Positions 27,585-36,230 of a stretch of 64,000 bases of DNA are shown here, piece by piece. Position numbers and translations under genes: made by a program. Position 1 is the stretch's first letter. The number at the start of each line of letters is the position of its first letter. This DNA is from Fimbriiglobus sp043785105 (GTDB lineage: Bacteria > Planctomycetota > Planctomycetia > Gemmatales > Gemmataceae). Under the pieces are notes generated by a model that made no database searches, was not told the DNA's origin, and was given only the letters and a program-made list of their open reading frames with translations. The stretch lies in contig JAYVXO010000072.1 in NCBI GenBank assembly GCA_043785105.1, positions 33,306 to 97,305 of the forward strand, written 5' to 3'.

Positions 27585-28325
27585 TTATTCGTCATCCGTC
27601 GGTTTGCACGGCGGCCGACAGTACAGGCTTTTCAGGTGAAGAACCTTCAATGCGGTACAGAAGTAGATGGATACTTCCATCCATAAACTCATCCGTGCAA
27701 TATAGAACCGATCGTAGGCAACTTTGTTGCGGACCGATCGCAAGTTAGTATCAGCAGGAAGGTGGATTTGGGCAAAGCCGGTAATCCCTGGTTTAATGAC
27801 ATGGCGAAAATCGTAACTCGGGATGGATCGCCGCAGTTGGGCCACAATCTCGGGGCGTTCCGGGCGTGGGCCGATCAACGCCATATCACCCTTTAGCACG
27901 TTCCAAAGTTGTGGTAGTTCATCAATGTGCAATTTCCGGAAAATCTTGCCCAGCGGCGTGATGCGAGGATCGCCCGGAATCGACCATCGAGGCCCGGTCA
28001 GGCTTTCACAATCCAAATACATGGTGCGGATTTTGTAAATCGTGAAGACTCGGCCGGCACGACCAACCCGCTGTTGTCGGTAGATTGTCGGGCCGCTCGA
28101 CACGACCTTGGTTGCTAGCATTGCGAGCAAAATAAAGGGAACCGCGATCACAAACATCGCAAGTGCAATCGGATATTCAGCGAGATTTTTGATTGCCGCG
28201 CCGCGACGAACATCTGCGGGTACCGCAAACGTTGTTGGGGTCGGTGGTTGGGGTGGGCGAAGGCTCACTTGGGGCCTCGGGGCAATCCGTTGTCGCGTCG
28301 TCATTGGGGGGAAACTGGCGCTCAT
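27585..28325 (-). CDS. Sugar transferase initiating exopolysaccharide synthesis
   Basis: This protein of about 246 residues belongs to the bacterial sugar transferase (WcaJ/EpsL-like polyprenyl-phosphate phosphoglycosyl transferase) family. One membrane segment (ALAMFVIAVPFILLAMLATK) precedes the catalytic domain, with YRQQRVGRAGRVFTIYKIRTM, RKLHIDELPQLWNVLKGDMA, LIGPRPERPE and KPGITGFAQI. It would transfer the first sugar phosphate to undecaprenyl phosphate at the inner membrane. It is the last gene of the exosortase operon. The frame opens at 28397; the Met at 28325 is preferred because GAGGA lies 11 bases upstream, but the start is uncertain. Confidence 0.88.
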   Translation of the reverse strand: MSASFPPMTTRQRIAPRPQVSLRPPQPPTPTTFAVPADVRRGAAIKNLAEYPIALAMFVIAVPFILLAMLATKVVSSGPTIYRQQRVGRAGRVFTIYKIRTMYLDCESLTGPRWSIPGDPRITPLGKIFRKLHIDELPQLWNVLKGDMALIGPRPERPEIVAQLRRSIPSYDFRHVIKPGITGFAQIHLPADTNLRSVRNKVAYDRFYIARMSLWMEVSIYFCTALKVLHLKSLYCRPPCKPTDDE

Positions 28326-28403
28326 CCTTGTCAAAATCCTCATCGACGAAATTGGGTGATCCGACCGAAACGTCCGAGTTTCAGGATGGGGGAACACCCT
28401 CGA

Positions 28404-29048
28404 CTACCGGCCGGCTAACAGTTCAGAATACTGGGCAAACGTCGCAGAGACAAACTGGCGTATTGCCGGTGTGTCTTCTGCCGATTTTTCTGATTCTCCG
28501 CCTCCAAGTGAGGTCACAATATAAATCTTAGCCAGGTCCGCAACCCGAAGGTAAGAAAATCTCGGTCGATCCGGTGCTTCCCAAACTCCATCGGTTGACC
28601 ACGACCATCTTACGCGGTGCCGCTCTGTCCGAGTCGCCGTTTTTTTCTCAAACTCAGCCACATAGTAGCTGATTTTCCCAATTCCGGGAACGTCCAAACT
28701 TTCTCGCACTGCTGCCTTCAACGTTTTGTACCCACTGCCGGGGTAGCAAACGTCCGGGGTGTGGGTGGCCACAGAACCCGGAGTTCCAGTTATGACGGAG
28801 ATCACAGCCGTACAGTTCCGACTTGGCGAAAAATATCTTCGGCTGGTCGCAATACTTTTTTCTTTCAAAGGCATGTCATTGGCTACTTCTTCCGCTTGAT
28901 AGTCCCCTAGTTGCACAACATGGCTGTGTAAAAGGTCCATTTTCTTCGTCGTCGAAGACAATAGCGACCATCGGTGCGTAGTCGCACCGTGAACCAACGC
29001 CCCGGTACCAATGAGCAGCAGAGCTATTACCGATGTTATATTTTTCAT
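28404..29048 (-). CDS. EpsI-like exosortase-associated protein (DUF3485)
   Basis: This is a 214-residue protein with an N-terminal membrane anchor or signal (ITSVIALLLIGTGALVHG) and the EpsI hallmark HTPDVCYPGSGY at about residues 96-107. A beta-rich domain precedes it (IATSRRYFSPSRNCTAVISV). In many bacteria this domain is fused to or encoded next to an exosortase and helps exopolysaccharide assembly; here it is a separate gene. It lies between the Wzz-like gene and the sugar transferase with gaps of 54 and about 78 bp, consistent with one operon. Confidence 0.85.
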   Translation of the reverse strand: MKNITSVIALLLIGTGALVHGATTHRWSLLSSTTKKMDLLHSHVVQLGDYQAEEVANDMPLKEKSIATSRRYFSPSRNCTAVISVITGTPGSVATHTPDVCYPGSGYKTLKAAVRESLDVPGIGKISYYVAEFEKKTATRTERHRVRWSWSTDGVWEAPDRPRFSYLRVADLAKIYIVTSLGGGESEKSAEDTPAIRQFVSATFAQYSELLAGR

Positions 29049-29102
29049 GGTGCCACGTGGTGTCAGTTCTGTAGGGATTGTGTGAAGAACTCGTAATGTT
29101 TT

Positions 29103-31439
29103 CTAACATAACGCTTCGTTGGAACTCGCACCCAGATACACGATGCCGGTGTGCGGAACTTCCATTGTTGTGACCCGTTCGATGGCCCGCTTCAACAGCG
29201 GCATTCGGGTTTCGCGGTACAGCGTGCAAAGTAACACGGCATCAGACCGGCGCACGATTTCGATCGAATCGGCGACAGTTAATAACGAATGGCCGTGCAG
29301 GATTAAACAATCAAAGTTCTCGCGCAACTTCGATAGCAGCATTTCAAGTTTGCCGCCGATGGTGGCTTGGCGGGCTTCGTCGGACCAATTTCCCGCCGGC
29401 AGGAACGACAGCCCGTTGGGTAGCACGATTTGTGACCCTCGGGGGTCCACTTCGCCGCGTAGAATTTCGCAAACCCCGACGACATTCGGTACACCGGCAA
29501 ACGGATGCAGCGACGGGTTGCGGAGGTCGAAGTCGATCAGCAACGTCTTAAATCCCGCCAGCGACAAGCTGACGGCAAGGCCGAACGCGGTGAACGCTTT
29601 GCCTTCATCGGCCAGCGGGCTGGTCACGGCAATCGTACTGACACCGCGACTGAGCCAGGTTTGGGCGACGTGCGACCGAAGCTTCTCGATGGCCTCGTTG
29701 ACGTCGGCCCGTTTGAGGGGATCGCGGATCGTCGCGGCGTCCGGTTGCCACGGAACGATGCCCACAACCGGCGTGGTCCCGACCGACTTCAACTCCGTCA
29801 GCGACGACACTTTTCGGGCGCGGGTTTCGTAGGCGACCACGCCCAACCCGATCAGGGCAAAGCCGAGGAGGGCCGCTGCGATCGTGCCCATGAGTTGCTT
29901 CTTGGCGTCTTTCTGGGAGGGTGAGGACGCATCTTGCAGTTTGCGAACCCGTGGCGGCGCTTGCAGTTCAAAATCGAGACCGATGAGTTGCGTGGTGATG
30001 CGGCGGTACATGTCGTCGTGCATCAGCAAGTCGGTTTTTTCCGGATCGACGAGCGGCAGTTTTTCTTCCAACGATTTCGCGTCCGGTGGCATTTGCGCAA
30101 GCTCTTTGCGGGCCTCGTCGAACATCGTCTTGGCCACCCGTTGGCTTTCGTAAAGGAGGCGCAACTCCCGTTCGGTGGCGTCGAGAACTTTGGCAATCTG
30201 ATTGCTTTGATCCCGGCTTCGTCCGCCTTCAAGTTGGGACGCTTTTTCGGTCTTCAGCTTCACCGCTTCCGCGTCCAATTGGTCCGCTTCGATCCGTTTC
30301 CGCTGAATGGCTTCCGACGACGGGTCGCGCACCACGCCGCGCATGTACTCGTAATCCCGGCGTTTTTTGCCGGCTTCCGTTAGCTTGGCGATCACATCCC
30401 CGTCCCGTTCGGCGGCGGCGAGAGCTTCCACCGAGGGGGCAACGGGTTTCGCGTCGTTGAGTTGCTTCTTGAGTGTTTCGATGTCGGCCAACTTCTCTCG
30501 AATCACGATCGGAAACTTCACCAAATCCAACTCGTATTGGGACATCCGTGCTACGAAGGTCGAAAACCGTGCCTTCTTCACTGCGTCGGAGTCGGCAATG
30601 GCAATGACGGCGGCTCCGATGGCGGCGGGGGGTATCGGTAAGATTCCGCCCACTTGCTTAACGGCTTCCACGGTCGGCGGCGGCAGGTTCGCCGGGTCGA
30701 TCGCGGCGGCGTTGATGACACCACCCGTCAACGGCGTCGGTGTCTTGGTCGCAAAGCCGGGCTTGTTCCGATCGGGCAACGCACCCTTGATTCGCAGTAA
30801 GCTTTCGATCGCGGTCTTGGCCTCCGCGACTTTGAGCCGGAACGTCGATTTCTGTTGGATCTCCTTCTCGACCACTTCACGGTAGTAGGCGTCTTTCACC
30901 GCGTCCACGATCTTGCGGATGTCGTCCGGGTTGTCCCCTTCAAGGCTGATTCGGATCAATTCGGAGCCGCCGTCGGAGGAGGTCACGACCAGTTTATCAT
31001 CCAGGTACTTGATCGGATCTTTCTGGTCCTTCAGGGTTGCCAGCTCGCCGATTTTGAACTTTGTGTCGTTGAGCGCGGCGTTCAGCACGAACTCGGACTT
31101 GATGAGTTGAGCCGTGGTTTTCAGGTACGTCACGAACTCAGTTTTGCCCCGGTTCGGGTCGTTGCCCGGCGCAATCGACGACGGCGTGGAGGCAACCTGG
31201 AGCAGGGCGTATGACTCGAACTTGTTCGGCAACAAGTTCCACGCCGTGTACGCCAACCCCGCGCCGAGCAACGTGCCGCAGAACAGGATCATCATCCAGT
31301 GCAACCGCAGGTACGTGAACACCATCATGCCGCCCGCGCCGGCGTCCGATTTCGGGCGTTCGGCAACCCGAAGGGGCATCGGCCGGGGGACGGGTTTCGA
31401 CGCGGTCGTCGGCTGGAGGGCGAAGGTAGGACCGTTCAT
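29103..31439 (-). CDS. Wzz/CpsD-like exopolysaccharide chain-length and tyrosine-kinase-like protein
   Basis: This 778-residue protein starts from ATG 31439. The N-terminal Wzz domain has a first membrane segment (WMMILFCGTLLGAGLAYTAW), a long coiled-coil periplasmic part, and a second membrane segment (LMGTIAAALLGFALIGLGVVAY). The cytoplasmic BY-kinase-like domain carries Walker A' LLIDFDLRNPSLH and Walker B-like DCLILHG. The P-loop reads SPLADEGKAFTAF: Lys614 is present but the usual Ser/Thr after it is Ala615. The C-terminus lacks the tyrosine cluster used for autophosphorylation. It may control chain length without normal kinase activity. Operon position is between the exosortase and EpsI-like genes. 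Confidence 0.85.
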   Translation of the reverse strand: MNGPTFALQPTTASKPVPRPMPLRVAERPKSDAGAGGMMVFTYLRLHWMMILFCGTLLGAGLAYTAWNLLPNKFESYALLQVASTPSSIAPGNDPNRGKTEFVTYLKTTAQLIKSEFVLNAALNDTKFKIGELATLKDQKDPIKYLDDKLVVTSSDGGSELIRISLEGDNPDDIRKIVDAVKDAYYREVVEKEIQQKSTFRLKVAEAKTAIESLLRIKGALPDRNKPGFATKTPTPLTGGVINAAAIDPANLPPPTVEAVKQVGGILPIPPAAIGAAVIAIADSDAVKKARFSTFVARMSQYELDLVKFPIVIREKLADIETLKKQLNDAKPVAPSVEALAAAERDGDVIAKLTEAGKKRRDYEYMRGVVRDPSSEAIQRKRIEADQLDAEAVKLKTEKASQLEGGRSRDQSNQIAKVLDATERELRLLYESQRVAKTMFDEARKELAQMPPDAKSLEEKLPLVDPEKTDLLMHDDMYRRITTQLIGLDFELQAPPRVRKLQDASSPSQKDAKKQLMGTIAAALLGFALIGLGVVAYETRARKVSSLTELKSVGTTPVVGIVPWQPDAATIRDPLKRADVNEAIEKLRSHVAQTWLSRGVSTIAVTSPLADEGKAFTAFGLAVSLSLAGFKTLLIDFDLRNPSLHPFAGVPNVVGVCEILRGEVDPRGSQIVLPNGLSFLPAGNWSDEARQATIGGKLEMLLSKLRENFDCLILHGHSLLTVADSIEIVRRSDAVLLCTLYRETRMPLLKRAIERVTTMEVPHTGIVYLGASSNEALC

Positions 31440-31482
31440 GGTCAACATCCGTGCGGGGAAAATACGGGCCAGCAAACTCGAC

Positions 31483-32388
31483 TTAGGCGAACTTCATTCC
31501 CGCAAACGCGGGGGCACTCGGTTCCGTCGTCGGGCGGAGTACGAGGCGGCTGAGAATCCAAAGTTGCAGGGCTAACAACCCGAGACCCGCCGGCATCATC
31601 AACCAGCCGTGCAGGTCGTGCAAAAAGTGCAGGGTGTCTTTGTTGGTCGTCAACGTGTGCGCAATACCCGTGGCCGTAATTCGCAGCACGTTCGTCATCA
31701 CGGCGATGGGGACGATGCCCAGCAAAATGAGCAGTTTTTCAAACCGAGTGCGATCCAGTGTGAGGACGGCACCGACGGCAAACGCGGCGAACGTCATCAG
31801 CATTTTCAGGCCGCTACACGCATCAACGACGCCAAGGCGGACTTCGTCGATGAGGATCAAATTGCCTTCAGCAATCGCGGGCAAGCCGATGGTTTGCAGC
31901 AGATAAGTGCTGGCCTGCGTCGCCACGATTTTTAGCGGGCCACCGACGTTGCGTTCGAGTTCATACGGCAGCGGCACCATGAAGATCAGGAACCCAACAG
32001 CCGGGGCCGCCGACCGCGCCAACCGCCAGCCGCCTGAGATCACGGTGAGAGCCAGAACCGACAGCAGCAGTGCCATCGCATCCAGTTGGTGGAACATCAA
32101 CCCGCCCGCCAACCACCGCATCGCCACACCAAACGCCAACAGCACGATGCCGACGATTGCCAGTGGCTGACCCGTGGTCAACGTGCCCGCTTGCCACGAC
32201 CGCCAAAGCAAATACGCGGAAAATAGCGGCACGAGGAAGCCGTGCGAGTACTGCGGGTCATCGACCCACTTGTCGTACATGAACTCAAAAGTCGGCAAAA
32301 ACGCCCACGCGATCAGTGCCGTGCCGACGACGAGTGGCCACAATACGGGACGGGAATTCGTCGAAGAGTTCAGGGTGAAAGTCTGCAT
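31483..32388 (-). CDS. Exosortase (PEP-CTERM transpeptidase family)
   Basis: This integral membrane protein of about 301 residues has eight or so membrane segments. Family catalytic residues are visible: Cys191 in VVDACSGLKML, Arg236 in VMTNVLRITATG and His260 in HDLHGWLMMPAG. PQYSHGFLVPLFSAYLLW near the N-terminus is also typical. Exosortases cleave PEP-CTERM proteins at the membrane. A substrate with a canonical VPEP tail is encoded at 5453-6151. ATG 32388 is chosen because GAGG lies 6 bases upstream and the longer frame (to 32481) is not hydrophobic or conserved-looking. First gene of the exopolysaccharide operon. Confidence 0.92.
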   Translation of the reverse strand: MQTFTLNSSTNSRPVLWPLVVGTALIAWAFLPTFEFMYDKWVDDPQYSHGFLVPLFSAYLLWRSWQAGTLTTGQPLAIVGIVLLAFGVAMRWLAGGLMFHQLDAMALLLSVLALTVISGGWRLARSAAPAVGFLIFMVPLPYELERNVGGPLKIVATQASTYLLQTIGLPAIAEGNLILIDEVRLGVVDACSGLKMLMTFAAFAVGAVLTLDRTRFEKLLILLGIVPIAVMTNVLRITATGIAHTLTTNKDTLHFLHDLHGWLMMPAGLGLLALQLWILSRLVLRPTTEPSAPAFAGMKFA

Positions 32389-32650
32389 CCGTGCCTCATC
32401 CGCAGGTCTAATTCCCCAGTTCATCCTGAACCGGGTTTCTCGATCGTGCGGATTGTGGACGGAAACCACCGGGGCACGCAACCCCAGATTGGAAACGCTG
32501 AGGCGGATTACTTCAACTTCAAAACACCGAGCAAGTTGCGATCAACGGTTGCCCAGATGTCTCCGGGGGCAATCGGTTCAGGTTACCTGTCGAAAAGGGG
32601 TTCTCCCGTTCGATCCCGATTCGGTCGAGGAACCACGACTGAGGTGGTCG

Positions 32651-34291
32651 TCATTGACGTGGTACTGGCGACGAAGAATCAAGCGACTCCTTCGGGCCGT
32701 TGTCGGACGTGGCGGTTGTGTTTGGTGACTGACCATTTGTCTTGGCATTCAGGTGGAACTTGGCCGTCAGGCTTTCCCAATCAATCACGAGGCTGCCGCC
32801 CGTGGCCTCGTGCTGTTTCTCCCACTTCATGAGGAGATCGAGGCAAGCGTGGTCGATGTGGCCCAAATCTTTTAAGTGGAGGTGAAGCTCGGTGTCATCG
32901 GGAATGGACTGGAGTGCCTGAGCTAGTTTTGGCAACCGTAAGAATGTCGCCGCACCTTCCAGATACATATTGGTGCAGTTCCGCGCGGTGTCCCTTTCGA
33001 CCCGGATCGCCAGGTGCGTGAACCGATACAGTAACCGCACCACGGCCAAGCCGAGTCCCAGGACGATCCCCGTCAGCAGGTCGATCACGACGATCCCCGT
33101 CAACGTCACGACGTAAACCGCCACTTCCCCCTTCCCGTATTTTCCGATCTCCCGCATGGCTTTGACGTTCACCAATTTGCAACCCGTGTACACGAGAATG
33201 GCTGCCAAGCACGCGACCGGGATCAGTCGAAGGACGAAGGTGAACACAACGGCAAAGAGAAGTAGCCACAGCCCGTGAAGTATCGTGGATAGCCGGGTTC
33301 GAGCGCCCGCCTGCACGTTCGCCCCGCTTCGCACGATCACCCCCGTCAGGGGCAACACCCCCAACACGCCGCACAGCACATTGCCCACCCCTTGAGCAGC
33401 CAACTCGCGGTCATATTGGGTGCGGGGGGCGTGCTGCTGCATGGAGTCCACAGCCGTTGCCGTCAGGAGAGACTCGGCACTCGCGATGAAGGCCAAGGTC
33501 AGCCCGGCGATCAGGATCGAGCGGTCGAGCAGTCGGGGGAGGTCGCCCCACGCGGGTAGACTGATTGCATCGGTCAGCGTGTCCGGAACTTGGATGTCTT
33601 TCGGGTCCAGTCCAAACTGTTGCAAGACGACCGCAAGAACCGTCGCCACGGTCACGGCGAGCAACGGTGCGGGCAGGACTTTCAACCGCTTGGGGGCGAA
33701 CGATGACCAACCCATGATGGTCAGGATCGTGACGATCCCCACGACCGCTGCGGGTTGGTGTTCGGGTTCCGTCACCCCTTTCCACACGGCTTCGGGGATG
33801 GTCGCAAGGTTGATAATCCCGCCATACGCTTTGCCGCTACCCGGCGGTTTGTCGTCCACCATCACGTGAAACTGGCCGGCGAAAATCAGGACGCCGATCC
33901 CGGCCAACATGCCTTGAATGATGGCCGGTGAGACGGCCCGAAACCACTGTCCCAGGCGAAGCACACCCGCAATCAGCTGAACGGCCCCGGCCACCATAAC
34001 GATCAAGCCCAACGTCGCAAAGCCGTGTTCCAAGATGAGTTGCCCGACGATTACGGCCAACCCCGCAGCAGGACCAGTGACCTGGAGTGAACAACCGGCG
34101 ATAAAGCCCACGACCAAACCGCCGATAATGCCGGAAATGATCCCCACCGCCGCGGCTTTCTCCGGCGGCACCCCGGAGGCAATGGCGATGCCCATACACA
34201 GCGGCAACGCCACCAGGAACACAACAATGGACGCAAGGGCGTCTTGCTTGAATGAATTGAACTTCCCCGCCATCACCTTGTCGGTCATCAT
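32651..34291 (-). CDS. SulP-family anion transporter with C-terminal STAS domain
   Basis: This 546-residue protein starts from tandem ATG at 34291 (GGGAGA upstream). The transporter part has 10-12 membrane helices and the SulP signature region (ALPLCMGIAIASGVPPEKAAAVGIISGIIGG, SLQVTGPAAGLAVIV). A STAS domain follows at about 450-525 (LHLHLKDLGHIDHACLDLLMKW). Substrates of the family are sulfate, bicarbonate and other anions. A carbonic anhydrase relic lies immediately upstream and an intact carbonic anhydrase 5 kb away, which points to bicarbonate, but this is inference from context. The open frame upstream of 34291 is not coding. Confidence 0.88.
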   Translation of the reverse strand: MMTDKVMAGKFNSFKQDALASIVVFLVALPLCMGIAIASGVPPEKAAAVGIISGIIGGLVVGFIAGCSLQVTGPAAGLAVIVGQLILEHGFATLGLIVMVAGAVQLIAGVLRLGQWFRAVSPAIIQGMLAGIGVLIFAGQFHVMVDDKPPGSGKAYGGIINLATIPEAVWKGVTEPEHQPAAVVGIVTILTIMGWSSFAPKRLKVLPAPLLAVTVATVLAVVLQQFGLDPKDIQVPDTLTDAISLPAWGDLPRLLDRSILIAGLTLAFIASAESLLTATAVDSMQQHAPRTQYDRELAAQGVGNVLCGVLGVLPLTGVIVRSGANVQAGARTRLSTILHGLWLLLFAVVFTFVLRLIPVACLAAILVYTGCKLVNVKAMREIGKYGKGEVAVYVVTLTGIVVIDLLTGIVLGLGLAVVRLLYRFTHLAIRVERDTARNCTNMYLEGAATFLRLPKLAQALQSIPDDTELHLHLKDLGHIDHACLDLLMKWEKQHEATGGSLVIDWESLTAKFHLNAKTNGQSPNTTATSDNGPKESLDSSSPVPRQ

Positions 34292-34340
34292 TTCTGCTTC
34301 TCCCGATAACGCCCGCCTCAGATGTTGCGGCTGAGTCTGG

Positions 34341-34463
34341 TCACTGTGTGGTTTCGTTCGCCACAGGGTTGTACTTTGCCAGTGGGTCGAATTTCCCAGA
34401 CGCCAATGCGCCGGTTTCGATTTTGTAGACCCGCCCGTGTCAGTGCAAGTCGCCTCGCACCAG
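34341..34463 (-). pseudogene. Relic of a beta-carbonic anhydrase C-terminus
   Basis: A 40-codon stretch upstream of the SulP gene translates as LVRGDLH-stop-HGRVYKIETG, then ALASGKFDPLAKYNP. It aligns to the C-terminus of the intact enzyme at 39414-40082 (LVRGDLHLHGWVYKIETG, VKLAEYNPP). One codon has become TGA and the rest of the gene is missing or unrecognisable. It differs at many positions from the intact copy, so it is an old paralogue, not a recent duplication. Confidence 0.65.
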
Positions 34464-34538
34464 TCGGTAGACGCCCTAGACGCCTCAAGCGGAAACGGCG
34501 AACCCGATGGTCGCGGCTTGACCCCCGGTGTCTGATCG

Positions 34539-36230
34539 CTACTCCTTGGCGTCAATCCCTAATGCTGCACGCAAGTCCCACAGCGATCGGAAGTAGTCGA
34601 GTTGGGCGGCGATCTCGACGACTTCCGCGTCGAACGTGGCTTGTTCACGAAGCGTGACTCGCAGTACGTCGCTGCGACCCAACCGCAATTGTTCGCGCTC
34701 GGCACGGGCGACCAAGCGGGCGAGTTCCACCCGCTTTTTGGCCTGCTGGTAGAACTCGAACGCCCGCTCCAGCGCTGAGAAGTTGTCTTGCACGTCCGCC
34801 CGGATCACGTCCTCGGCGTGACGAAGTTGTTGGTCGATCTGGGCGAGTTGGGCTTGGGCGACCACGACCCGGCCACGGGCGTCGCGTTGCTGCACGGGGA
34901 GTTGGAAGGCGAGGCCGGCGCTCAACGTCGAGCGGTCGAGGCCGTTCGGGCCGGACAAGGAACTTCTCCCGAACCCGACGTCCTGGGACACCGCGACGAC
35001 CGCGTTGACGCTGGGGAGCGTCTGGTTCACCGCAACCCGAAGTTCGACCGCCGCCCGCTCGCGTTGAAGCCGGAGCCGTCGGGGTTCGGGGCGTTGGTCA
35101 AATGCCATCTGAAGTGCCGTATCGAACACGGTCAAATCGACGGGTTGGACCTCGGGAAAGCTCGGCAGCCGATCCGTTCCGGCGAGTGTCGGCCGGCCGG
35201 TCGCGTCCCGGAGGAACAACGACAGGTCGATGGTTGCCTGTTGGAATCCTCGCTGGGCTTGTACGAAAACGCCGTTCCGGAGCGCAATGTTCTGCTGGTT
35301 GTCGATCCGCTCGATGTTCGCCGTCGGCCCGGCTTCGACCCGTGCCTTCAACTGGTCATCCCGTTCCACCGCGAGCTTCACCAGACTCTCGACCACGTTG
35401 AGCCGCTGGCCGGCGGCGACCCAATTCCAGTAGATGCGTGACGCCGTCCGTTGGAAGTCGAGGCGCTGCCGCTCGATCAACGGCTCGGCAATTTGAAGAT
35501 CAAGTTGGGCTTGCTGGACGTTGGCACGCGGGCGGTCGATCGCCCGATCGCGTAGCAGGGGAATCGTGACGCCAGCCCGGAACTCGCCGCCAACGGCGGT
35601 CTTCCGGTCGAGGTTGTAGGTCGGGTACTCGCCGTACCCATTCCGATACCCGGCGAACGTTCCCAGCCCGGCGAGGGGCAAGTTCTGACTGACGCCGAGT
35701 GTCGAACGGAAGTTGTCGTAGGTCGTCCCTTGACCGTCCGCCCCGGCGGTCAGGTTGAGATCGAACGCCCCCATTGATGAGATCAACCGCCCGCCCGCCA
35801 GAGCACGTTCTTGTTCGATGGCCCGGAGCAGCGGGTAGCTGCGCTCCACGGAATCCAGCACTTCATCAATTCCCAACACCCCGCCGATGCTCGCGGGATT
35901 TCCACGGATGGGCGGTAACGCCGTGGGTGCGGCGGGCGGTTCGCTCCCCGGCTTCGTTTCCTGGGCGACAGTCGTCAGTACGAGAAGTGGTTGGGCCGCG
36001 ATCGACTTGTTACCCGGTTGGGCTGGCTCGGAGTGGGCGGCCAACACGACCGTTTGTTTCACATCGGGAACGGACTGCGTTCCTGGCCCGACCTGGGAAG
36101 TGGGAAGCCGATCCACGAGCGGTGACACCGACAAGCTGGCGCGTTGGTGAACCCGTGGACCGTTGCAACCCGAAACGGTGGCGAACAGTAACACGACGAG
36201 AGCGGTCGGCTGCGTCGGCTTCCAGGTCAT
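34539..36230 (-). CDS. TolC-family outer membrane channel lipoprotein
   Basis: This 563-residue protein starts from ATG 36230, which overlaps the HlyD-like gene's stop (ATGA). The lipoprotein signal is VVLLFATVSGC. Two long alpha-helical/coiled-coil repeats typical of outer membrane efflux proteins follow, with family-like segments LDFQRTASRIYWNWVAAGQR and LRADVQ-type helices (IRADVQDNFSALERAFEFYQ). It would form the outer-membrane/periplasmic tunnel of the tripartite exporter encoded by the two upstream genes. The longer frame to 36404 is antisense to HlyD coding and is rejected. Confidence 0.88.
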   Translation of the reverse strand: MTWKPTQPTALVVLLFATVSGCNGPRVHQRASLSVSPLVDRLPTSQVGPGTQSVPDVKQTVVLAAHSEPAQPGNKSIAAQPLLVLTTVAQETKPGSEPPAAPTALPPIRGNPASIGGVLGIDEVLDSVERSYPLLRAIEQERALAGGRLISSMGAFDLNLTAGADGQGTTYDNFRSTLGVSQNLPLAGLGTFAGYRNGYGEYPTYNLDRKTAVGGEFRAGVTIPLLRDRAIDRPRANVQQAQLDLQIAEPLIERQRLDFQRTASRIYWNWVAAGQRLNVVESLVKLAVERDDQLKARVEAGPTANIERIDNQQNIALRNGVFVQAQRGFQQATIDLSLFLRDATGRPTLAGTDRLPSFPEVQPVDLTVFDTALQMAFDQRPEPRRLRLQRERAAVELRVAVNQTLPSVNAVVAVSQDVGFGRSSLSGPNGLDRSTLSAGLAFQLPVQQRDARGRVVVAQAQLAQIDQQLRHAEDVIRADVQDNFSALERAFEFYQQAKKRVELARLVARAEREQLRLGRSDVLRVTLREQATFDAEVVEIAAQLDYFRSLWDLRAALGIDAKE

